Both the position numbers and the translations under genes were made by a program. The notes beneath the pieces are model-generated. The model did not search any database. It was not told the origin of the DNA and was given only the letters and a program-made list of their open reading frames with translations. From contig NZ_JAUNHK010000061.1 in assembly GCF_030523985.1 (NCBI RefSeq), forward strand, positions 1,969 to 16,080: a DNA stretch of 14,112 bases, in the 5' to 3' direction. Positions 8,864-14,112 of the stretch are shown here, one piece after another (the stretch's first letter is position 1; each line of letters begins with the position of its first letter). This DNA comes from Deinococcus sp. GTDB taxonomy: Bacteria; Deinococcota; Deinococci; Deinococcales; Deinococcaceae.

Positions 8864-10894
8864 TCAGCGCCCCAGACCTTCGCTCAGGGCCACCTGTTCG
8901 GCCCATTCGGGATAGTCGATGAAAGGGTTGCGGTTGCCCTGGCGGGCGAAAATGGCGGCGTTGCGGTGTTTTTCCCATTCACCGGGCGGATCGGCGCGGT
9001 GCCAGCCCAGCAGGGTTTGCAGGTGGCGCTCGCTGTAGGTGCGAATCACACCGGGGTAACGCAGCAGAAAGTACATGGTGGCGCGGGCCACTGGCCCCTT
9101 GCCGGAATTCGGCTCGAATTCGCCGGGTTCGCGCTTACCGCAGTCGGTTCGCAGCGCCTCGCCGTAGTCGGGAAAGTCGAAATAGGGCGTGTTGCCCCGG
9201 AACGAGTTGCAGTCCGGTTCGCAGGAAAACAGGTGGTGCAGGTCGCCACGCATCGGCTCACGCTTGGCAAACCAGCTTTGCGGGACGACGTGTTCGCAGT
9301 TGTAAGGCAGGGCGTCTTCGAGCAGGTCGGCGTCTATGCCTTCCTGGGTCGCCAGCCGGGCACGGCGCTCCTGGGCGGCGAGGTCGGCGGCAATGAATTC
9401 TTCGGGGGCATGTTCGCGGGCCGAGTAAATCGAGCGCAGTTTGCCGTCGGGCCACACGTCCACCCAGGGATAGACCTCGCTGGACGGGTTGTAGCGCGGC
9501 TGGTTCTTGTGCGTGCGCGTGAGCAGTTGCGACAGCGCCAGGAACCGCGCTTTGGGGTCGCTGACCGTCCCAATTTCGGCGTAATACTGCGCGGCAGCCT
9601 GCGCGTCTTCGGGTGGCAGATAGGGCCGCTTGGCACCGGGAGTCGGCTCCGGCGTCACGGTCACGGGCGGCTTTTCGGGGGTCGGCGTCGGGGCGGGGGT
9701 GTCCACCTTCAGCCGCAGGGTCACGGGCACCGACACGCTGCCGTCGGGACCGACCTTGAGGGTGCCGAGGTCGAGCAATCGGGCCGTCGCCGCCTCGGTG
9801 GACCCCGGCGCCGGAGCCGCTGCCACAGCGGGCGCGGGCAGCAGCGGCGATCCGATGAGGGGCGGCTGAACAGGCGTCAGGATGTCGTGAACCAGCGCCT
9901 TGCCCTGGGCGTCGGTGCGGGTGCTGAGGTCTTCGATGAGGCGGCTGACGCGCACCCCTTCGTTGGCGACCCAGTCGATCTGGTCGCCCGATTCGCCCGC
10001 CCGCAGGGGTTGCCCGTCACGCTTGAGCACCTGCCCCTGGTCGTTGCGCCGGGGCACGCCGCTGTGGTGCAGCGCCACCACTTCCCAGGCGTCGTTGAAC
10101 ACCGGACTGCCCGAACTGCCGGGCGCGGTGTCGGTTTCGTAGTGCAAGAAGTCGGGCAGGCGGTCCACCAGGCGGTTTTCGCGCAGCGCCACCTGCTTGG
10201 GTTCGCCGCTGGGATGCTGAATGATGCTCAGCGACTCGCCCAGCACGTTCTTGTCGGCGCTGCCGTACAGGGGCAGCCAGCCGAAGGCCGAAGCGTCGCC
10301 GCGCACCGCCACGAAGGTGTAGTCCAGCGGCTCCGAGGTCAGAAAAAGGGCGTCGGGGTCGAGTGCGAAGGTCGTGCGCTCCATCAGGGTGCCGTCCTGC
10401 CGCAGCTCGTAGTCGAATTCGATGACCGCCTGCCGCGCCGCCGTCACGTTTTCCAGCACGTGGTTGTTGGTGACCATCACCTGCGGGCTGCACATCCACC
10501 CCGTGCCGAAGCCCTGGGTGCGGCCCCGGCTGTCGCGGATGACTACCCGGCACACCGCCCGCGAACAGGAACGGGCCAGGTCGAGATACCCCACGTTGAC
10601 CAGGTCGTTGGCCCCCAGCACCCGCTCGGCGGCCAGCCGCACATCTTCGGGCAGCCCGGCGGTGGCACTCTTGACGCTCGCCTCACCCTGAGCGACGGCC
10701 TGTGCTTCGGGCAGCGGCACACCCAGCCGGGTCAGCCGGGCCTCGACGCGCTGGGCAGACTCGGCGGCGAGGGGACCGCCCACGTTCAGCCGCCGCAGGT
10801 GATGCTGCCGCTCCGGGTCGCGCTGAATGAAGCGGGCCTGGGTCTCCTGAAGCACTTCGCTGGGCAGGTCGGGGCCGGAGGTGTCGCTGTTCAT
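8864..10894 (-). CDS. Trypsin-like serine protease fused to endonuclease I domain
   Basis: The 676-residue protein has four parts. Residues 1-105 are mostly helical and of unknown role. Residues about 106-325 form an S1/V8-like protease domain, with GFGTGW then NNHVL (H145), LDYTFVAV (D191) and APGSSGSPVF (S261), so the full His-Asp-Ser triad seems present. Residues about 340-430 are a Pro/Thr/Ala-rich linker. Residues about 435-665 match endonuclease I (EndA/NucM, His-Me finger): YNCEHVVPQSW (H535), MRGDLHHLF (H553, H554), CNSFRGN (N563, R566, N568), MYFLLRYPG and QGNRNPFIDYP. The start has no signal peptide; TAAACT lies seven bases upstream. It stands alone, flanked by intergenic gaps. The role is unknown: a protease-regulated or self-processed nuclease is possible. 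Domain calls are firm; function is inference. Confidence 0.88.
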   Translation of the reverse strand: MNSDTSGPDLPSEVLQETQARFIQRDPERQHHLRRLNVGGPLAAESAQRVEARLTRLGVPLPEAQAVAQGEASVKSATAGLPEDVRLAAERVLGANDLVNVGYLDLARSCSRAVCRVVIRDSRGRTQGFGTGWMCSPQVMVTNNHVLENVTAARQAVIEFDYELRQDGTLMERTTFALDPDALFLTSEPLDYTFVAVRGDASAFGWLPLYGSADKNVLGESLSIIQHPSGEPKQVALRENRLVDRLPDFLHYETDTAPGSSGSPVFNDAWEVVALHHSGVPRRNDQGQVLKRDGQPLRAGESGDQIDWVANEGVRVSRLIEDLSTRTDAQGKALVHDILTPVQPPLIGSPLLPAPAVAAAPAPGSTEAATARLLDLGTLKVGPDGSVSVPVTLRLKVDTPAPTPTPEKPPVTVTPEPTPGAKRPYLPPEDAQAAAQYYAEIGTVSDPKARFLALSQLLTRTHKNQPRYNPSSEVYPWVDVWPDGKLRSIYSAREHAPEEFIAADLAAQERRARLATQEGIDADLLEDALPYNCEHVVPQSWFAKREPMRGDLHHLFSCEPDCNSFRGNTPYFDFPDYGEALRTDCGKREPGEFEPNSGKGPVARATMYFLLRYPGVIRTYSERHLQTLLGWHRADPPGEWEKHRNAAIFARQGNRNPFIDYPEWAEQVALSEGLGR

Positions 10895-10901
10895 GCGCCC
10901 G

Positions 10902-10907
10902 AGTTTA
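10902..10907 (-). promoter_or_regulatory. Putative leaderless -10 element of the protease-nuclease gene
   Basis: TAAACT on the minus strand is seven bases before the ATG at 10894, and no ribosome-binding site is present. This supports the annotated start and thus the absence of a signal peptide. Confidence 0.45.
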
Positions 10908-11118
10908 CTGCCCCGTCCGGTGGTGGGCCTTTCCTGGCCCTACCACGCTGTGGAGAGGCACGTTTCCGCAGCAAAAACAGAACAGTTTCCTGGCACCTCC
11001 GCAATACGGCCTATGTGAGATATTTATAGGTGAGCACGGAAAAATCATCTTGTTGCGCGGTCGGGTGTCGCCGTGTCAAATCTGAGGAGGCGAGCAACCT
11101 GACGAACCCATCACCTTC

Positions 11119-11147
11119 CTGACGGTGGGCTGAATCACTATTAATGT
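11119..11147 (+). promoter_or_regulatory. Candidate sigma-70-type promoter of the PEGA protein gene
   Basis: CTGACG (11119-11124, four of six to TTGACA), a 17-base spacer and TAATGT (11142-11147) would start transcription near 11154, giving a leader of about 59 bases. TAGTCT at 11188-11193 is a weaker alternative -10 without a -35. Confidence 0.35.
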
Positions 11148-11200
11148 TCCAGGCGTTTTCGCTCATGGCCCGTCACCTTTGCCCGCATAGTCTTTCTCTC

Positions 11201-11206
11201 GGAGGA
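11201..11206 (+). promoter_or_regulatory. Strong ribosome-binding site deciding the PEGA gene start
   Basis: GGAGGA lies six bases before the ATG at 11213. It selects this start over the in-frame ATG at 11144, and the MKK signal peptide begins exactly here. Confidence 0.85.
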
Positions 11207-11212
11207 ACACCC

Positions 11213-12259
11213 ATGAAAAAGATTCTGATTCCCACTCTGCTTCTCGCCACCGCCACCAGCGCCTTCGCTGCCCCCAAAATCAGCGCCCAGAGCATCATCG
11301 TCAACCCCGTGCAGCCTGACCTGAGCGTCAGCGTGCGCGTGGACAAGGACAGCACCGGCAACGCCAACCCTGTCTACCTCGACGGCGAATCCATCAAGAT
11401 CAGCACCAGCGTGAACCGTGACGCCTACGTCTACCTGTTCAACGTGGACAGCAGCGGTGAAGTCGTTCAGATTCTGCCCAACCGCCTCAGCAATAGCGGC
11501 GGGAACTTCGTCAAGGCCAACACCACCGTCACCTTCCCCGCCGCGAACGACCAGTTCACCTTCAACGTCGCTGGCCCCGTCGGTCTGAACAAGGTGCTGG
11601 CCCTCGCTAGCCTGACGCCCCTGAACCTCGACCAGATCACCTCCTTCAAGAGCGCCCAGGACCAGTTCGCCACTGCTGCCACCAAGGGTCAGGACAAGCT
11701 CGCCCAGGCCCTGAGCATCGTGGTCAACCCCCTGCCCCAGAACAGCTGGGTCTCTGACACCGCCTTCTTCAGCGTGGCGTCCCGCGCCGCCGTGACCACC
11801 GGCAGCCTGTTCGTGGGCACCAACGTCCCCGGCAGCAGCGTCATCATCAACGGTCGTACCCTGGGCGCCGCCAACACCACCTACAGCAACATCGCTCCTG
11901 GCAGCTACCCCGTGCGTGTCAAGGCTCCCGGCTTCGCTGACTACACCACCACCATCACCATCCGCGCCAACACCACCACCAACCTGAACGTGGAGTTCAA
12001 CCGCACCGCCACCCCCGTGCCCACCCCCGCTCCTGTGACCAACGTCAGCAACTACACCCTGACCCTGCGCAGCAGCGTGAACGGCGCCCGCGTGTTCGTG
12101 GACGGCGTGGAAGCGGGCACCATTCAGGGCGGCACCCTCAGCCTGAACGTGACCCGTGGCGGCCACGAAGTCGTGGTCATCGCCCCCGGCTACCGCACCT
12201 TCATCAACACCTACAACGTCACCCAGAACGCCCAGATCAGCATCAACCCCGTTCGCTGA
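11213..12259 (+). CDS. Secreted DUF4384 and PEGA-domain envelope protein (S-layer-like)
   Basis: The 348-residue protein begins with MKKILIPTLLLATATSAFA, a clear Sec signal peptide with AxA cleavage before APK. Residues about 24-135 resemble DUF4384 (DGESIKISTSVNRDAYVYLFNVDSSGEVVQI region). Two PEGA-type beta domains follow: residues about 197-262 (GSLFVGTNVPGSSVIINGR ... PGFADYTTTITI) and 281-347 (LRSSVNGARVFVDGVEAG ... PGYRTFINTYNV), separated by a short TPVPTPAP linker. PEGA domains occur in surface and S-layer-associated proteins. Related Deinococcus proteins are, as I recall, annotated as S-layer-like array-related proteins. Codons are strikingly uniform (AAC, ACC, ATC, GTG), and together with the strong ribosome-binding site and terminator this points to high expression. 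The exact role in the envelope is inference. Confidence 0.85.
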   Translation: MKKILIPTLLLATATSAFAAPKISAQSIIVNPVQPDLSVSVRVDKDSTGNANPVYLDGESIKISTSVNRDAYVYLFNVDSSGEVVQILPNRLSNSGGNFVKANTTVTFPAANDQFTFNVAGPVGLNKVLALASLTPLNLDQITSFKSAQDQFATAATKGQDKLAQALSIVVNPLPQNSWVSDTAFFSVASRAAVTTGSLFVGTNVPGSSVIINGRTLGAANTTYSNIAPGSYPVRVKAPGFADYTTTITIRANTTTNLNVEFNRTATPVPTPAPVTNVSNYTLTLRSSVNGARVFVDGVEAGTIQGGTLSLNVTRGGHEVVVIAPGYRTFINTYNVTQNAQISINPVR

Positions 12260-12285
12260 GCTGAACTGTAGGTTTTCCAGCAAGG

Positions 12286-12313
12286 CCCCCGTCCACCGTG
12301 GCGGGGGTTTTTT
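12286..12313 (+). terminator. Intrinsic terminator after the PEGA protein gene
   Basis: CCCCCG pairs with CGGGGG, with an inner CCA/TGG extension, and is followed by TTTTTT (12308-12313), 26 bases after the stop. On the opposite strand the stem lacks a T-run, so it is mainly one-directional for this convergent gene pair. Confidence 0.92.
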
Positions 12314-12319
12314 AGGTCG

Positions 12320-12913
12320 TTATCCCGGCCCTTGCTCCAGCAGGTCGTGGAGTACCCGCGCCGTCATCCCCCAGATGTCATGGCCCTGCCAGGGGTAGCG
12401 GTAGAGCGGCACGCGGCTGCCGTCGGGCAGGGTGCGCTCCTCGCGGATGAGTGGCAGGGAGCGTAGCTCCGCCAGCGTGGGCGTAATGATTTGCACGACT
12501 TCGGGCGTCAAGCGCAGGGTGTCCAGCACTTCGGGCGCGATGCGGCCTAGTACGGGCGTCACGTGAAAGCCCACCGGAGTAAATACGTCGTCCAGTTCGC
12601 CCAGCAGGGTCACGGCATCGGGGGAGAGTCCCACTTCTTCCTCGGCTTCACGCAGGGCGGCTTGAATGGGGGTTTCATCTCCGTCCAGACTGCCGCCAGG
12701 AAAGGCAATCTGGCCTTTGTGGGTGGGCAGGTCACCCGAACGCACCGTGAGCAGCACGCGGGGGTCGCTCTCGCGGGTCAGGGCTACCAGCACGGCGGCG
12801 CGGCGAAAGCGTATTCCCGGTAACTGCGGCAGGTCGAGGGCGGTTCGCGTCCGTTCCGAGAGCCACAGCGCCCAGGGGTCGGCCTGCACGGTATCCAGCG
12901 GGTCGTGGCTCAT
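12320..12913 (-). CDS. Nudix hydrolase, coenzyme A pyrophosphatase type
   Basis: This is probably a CoA pyrophosphatase that cleaves CoA or oxidised CoA into phosphopantetheine and 3',5'-ADP. The 197-residue protein has the perfect Nudix box G74-x5-E80-x7-R88-E89-x-x-E92-E93-x-G95-L96. Directly before it is the CoA-specific UPF0035 signature (LLTVRS...HKGQIAFPGG, residues 54-74). A D. radiodurans enzyme of this family has been crystallised and shown to act on CoA. The ATG overlaps the mazG TGA as ATGA, so translation is likely coupled. It converges on the PEGA gene terminator. The family call is firm; the substrate follows from the signature. Confidence 0.93.
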   Translation of the reverse strand: MSHDPLDTVQADPWALWLSERTRTALDLPQLPGIRFRRAAVLVALTRESDPRVLLTVRSGDLPTHKGQIAFPGGSLDGDETPIQAALREAEEEVGLSPDAVTLLGELDDVFTPVGFHVTPVLGRIAPEVLDTLRLTPEVVQIITPTLAELRSLPLIREERTLPDGSRVPLYRYPWQGHDIWGMTARVLHDLLEQGPG

Positions 12914-13536
12914 GCTTCTTCGTCCGGCAAGTGCGCGAGGGTGTGCGCCGTGCGTTCGCGGAGGGCCGTTTCGGGGTCTATGCCCAGGCTTCTGGCCCAG
13001 GCGACTGCGGCGGCCAACACTTCGGCAACTCCGGCGGCGTCTTCCGGGGCGCGTTGTACCGCATCTGCCAGGGCGTCGCGTCCGGTTTTGGGTTGTTCAG
13101 CCAGCTTCTGCGTCTTGGCTTCGCGGGCGAGTGCGCCCAGCGCGGCAGGCACCCGGTCGGCGGCGCGGCGAGGTTTCCCGCCCCGTTCGGCGGCCTTGAT
13201 CGCCTGCCAGTTGCTCACCACTTCCTCGCTGCCCGTCACCTGCGTCGTCCCGAACACGTGCGGGTGGCGGCGAACCATCTTGTCCACGATGCCGCGCTCC
13301 ACGTCGGCGTAGCTGAATGTCCCCTCGCTCTCGGCAATCACCGAATGAAAAGCGATTTGCAGCAGCACGTCCCCAAGTTCGTCCGCCAGCGCCTCCGGTC
13401 CCTCGGTCACGGCGTCGGCAGCTTCGGCGGCTTCTTCCAGCAGGTAGGGGCGCAAAGACTCGTGGGTCTGTTCCTGGTCCCAGGGGCAGCCCCCCGGCCC
13501 CCGCAGACGGCGCATGGTGGCAAGCAGTTCTTGCAT
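12910..13536 (-). CDS. mazG: MazG-family nucleoside triphosphate pyrophosphohydrolase
   Basis: MazG enzymes hydrolyse NTPs or dNTPs to monophosphate and pyrophosphate and can clear damaged nucleotides or lower alarmone levels. The 208-residue protein keeps the first MazG domain: GGCPWD (15-20), then the metal-binding EExxE at 34-38 and ExxD at 53-56, and RRHPHVFG (89-96). The second half aligns loosely to the second domain of E. coli MazG (263 residues) but has no EExxE and no GD pair, so it looks degenerate. TAGACT lies six bases before the ATG, suggesting a leaderless message. The gene overlaps the Nudix gene by four bases and follows the GNAT gene after 25 bases, forming a likely housecleaning cluster. 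Confidence 0.93.
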   Translation of the reverse strand: MQELLATMRRLRGPGGCPWDQEQTHESLRPYLLEEAAEAADAVTEGPEALADELGDVLLQIAFHSVIAESEGTFSYADVERGIVDKMVRRHPHVFGTTQVTGSEEVVSNWQAIKAAERGGKPRRAADRVPAALGALAREAKTQKLAEQPKTGRDALADAVQRAPEDAAGVAEVLAAAVAWARSLGIDPETALRERTAHTLAHLPDEEA

Positions 13537-13542
13537 GAACCG

Positions 13543-13548
13543 AGTCTA
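13543..13548 (-). promoter_or_regulatory. Putative leaderless -10 element of mazG
   Basis: TAGACT is six bases before the ATG at 13536 and falls wholly within the 25-base gap after the acetyltransferase stop. It suggests mazG and the Nudix gene can be transcribed separately from that gene. Confidence 0.5.
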
Positions 13549-13561
13549 ATGACTTTGTCCT

Positions 13562-14068
13562 TTACTGTTCGTCTTCCAGCAGCAGCTCCATGAACACCAT
13601 GTCGAGCCAGCGCCCGAATTTGCGCCCCACCTGATGAAAGTGCGCCACTTGCCGGAAGCCCAGGCGCGTATGGAAGGCGATGCTGCCCGCGTTGTCGGCG
13701 TCTACGCTGCCGAGCATGACGTGCAAACCCTGCTGCCGGGCCTCGGCAATCAGCCGCTCCATCAATGCCAGTCCCAGCCCCGCGCCGCGCTGTCCCTCAC
13801 GGATATAGACGCTGTGTTCGACGGTGCCGTTGTAGCCCGGCTTCTCGCGGAAAGTGCCGTAGCTGGCAAAACCCAGCACCTCGCCGCTTGCGCCCTCGGC
13901 CACCAGCACCGGAAACCCCGCCTTTTGCCGCGCCGTGAACCACTCCTGACGGCTTTGCAGGCTGACGGGTTCGAGGTCGTAGCTGGCGGTGGTGTGCAAA
14001 ACGGCGTGGTTGTAGATATCCAGAATGCCGCTCAGGTCGGCGGCGGTGGCGGGTCGAATGGTGGGCAT
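13562..14068 (-). CDS. GNAT N-acetyltransferase, phosphinothricin/methionine-sulfoximine type
   Basis: This is a cytoplasmic acetyl-CoA-dependent N-acetyltransferase. The 168-residue length and motifs fit the PAT/YncA (MddA) branch: IRPATAADLSGILDIYNHAV at the N-terminus, VEHSVYIREGQRGAGLGLAL with the acetyl-CoA loop QRGAGLG (93-99), VDADNAGSIAFHTRLGF (122-138), and the branch-typical GRKFGRWLDMVFME (148-161). Members acetylate methionine sulfoximine or sulfone or phosphinothricin; the natural substrate in this organism is unknown. TACCCT six bases upstream of the ATG at 14068 suggests a leaderless message. It precedes mazG by 25 bases on the same strand. Confidence 0.9.
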   Translation of the reverse strand: MPTIRPATAADLSGILDIYNHAVLHTTASYDLEPVSLQSRQEWFTARQKAGFPVLVAEGASGEVLGFASYGTFREKPGYNGTVEHSVYIREGQRGAGLGLALMERLIAEARQQGLHVMLGSVDADNAGSIAFHTRLGFRQVAHFHQVGRKFGRWLDMVFMELLLEDEQ

Positions 14069-14074
14069 GGGCAG

Positions 14075-14080
14075 AGGGTA
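14075..14080 (-). promoter_or_regulatory. Putative leaderless -10 element of the GNAT gene
   Basis: TACCCT is followed by CTGCCC and the ATG. The 12 bases differ from the glcF counterpart (TATCCT, CTGCCC, ATG) at a single position. Nothing else was seen in the bases to the right end of the window. Confidence 0.5.
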
Positions 14081-14112
14081 GCGGGTCGGTGCTAGGCTGG
14101 CGGCACTTCTGA

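Larger units (their letters stand above)
10895..11212. other. Divergent intergenic region of 318 bases
   Basis: It separates the fusion gene (minus) from the PEGA protein gene (plus). Contents: the leaderless -10 of the fusion gene, a small hairpin GGGCC-TTTCCT-GGCCC (10925-10940), a 21-base imperfect dyad CCTAT...ATAGG (11010-11030), and two interleaved five-base inverted repeats (11035-11039 with 11071-11075; 11052-11056 with 11094-11098). The PEGA gene promoter candidate and ribosome-binding site follow. No RNA family was recognised. Confidence 0.5.

Noticed and set aside
8966..11029. A 687-codon plus-strand open frame opposite the protease-nuclease gene
   Set aside because: The minus strand carries two intact catalytic domains; the opposite frame shows no recognisable motif and only GC-skewed composition.
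11010..11030. Dyad CCTAT...ATAGG considered as a radiation/desiccation response motif
   Set aside because: The length and core do not match the 17-base RDRM palindrome; only the outer five bases on each side are symmetric.
11031..11100. Interleaved inverted repeats considered as a riboswitch or pseudoknot leader
   Set aside because: Arms of five bases are expected by chance in GC-rich DNA, no known riboswitch core was recognised, and the best promoter lies downstream of them.
11144..11212. Upstream in-frame ATG for the PEGA protein gene
   Set aside because: It lacks a ribosome-binding site and would bury the clear signal peptide that starts at 11213.
11141..12283. A 380-codon minus-strand open frame opposite the PEGA protein gene
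   Set aside because: It is Gly/Val/Asp-rich mirror translation of a gene that has a signal peptide, ribosome-binding site and terminator on the plus strand.

Overview
The window is GC-rich, gene-dense bacterial DNA that fits the genus Deinococcus. Three things suggest this. Several genes have a TANNNT hexamer exactly 6-7 bases before the start codon, the leaderless-mRNA arrangement known from Deinococcus. The PRPP synthetase has the variant active-site loops I associate with the Deinococcus-Thermus group. A DUF4384/PEGA secreted protein lies next to a CoA-pyrophosphatase-type Nudix gene. Species assignment from sequence alone is inference.

Region 1 (1-5199, all minus strand). Reading in the direction of transcription: prs (PRPP synthetase, closed by a clear intrinsic terminator), a HAD-superfamily phosphatase, then glcF-glcD-glcE encoding a three-subunit glycolate oxidase. 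glcF and glcD overlap by one base and glcD and glcE are 6 bases apart. The HAD gene sits 44 bases before glcF, so a phosphoglycolate-to-glycolate-to-glyoxylate route is a reasonable hypothesis. A signal-peptide-like start of a further gene runs off the left edge.

Region 2 (5200-8462). A structured 321-base gap is followed by a class A dnaJ (minus). Divergent from it is a secreted DUF2259-type protein (plus), followed by trpC (plus), which appears leaderless and stands apart from other trp genes in this window.

Region 3 (8463-10894). A 400-base gap holds two hairpin elements built from degenerate 7-base periods. Next comes the most unusual gene: a 676-residue protein joining a trypsin-like serine protease domain to an endonuclease I (His-Me finger) domain through a Pro/Thr-rich linker, without a recognisable signal peptide.

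Region 4 (10895-14112). A secreted DUF4384 plus two-PEGA envelope protein (plus) has a strong ribosome-binding site, strongly biased codons and a strong terminator. It converges on a minus-strand cluster of GNAT acetyltransferase, MazG and Nudix CoA pyrophosphatase; MazG and Nudix overlap by ATGA.

The best leads are the protease-nuclease fusion, the heptamer-arm inverted repeat that covers the glcE ribosome-binding site and start codon, and the recurring leaderless promoter pattern. Most other genes are housekeeping.
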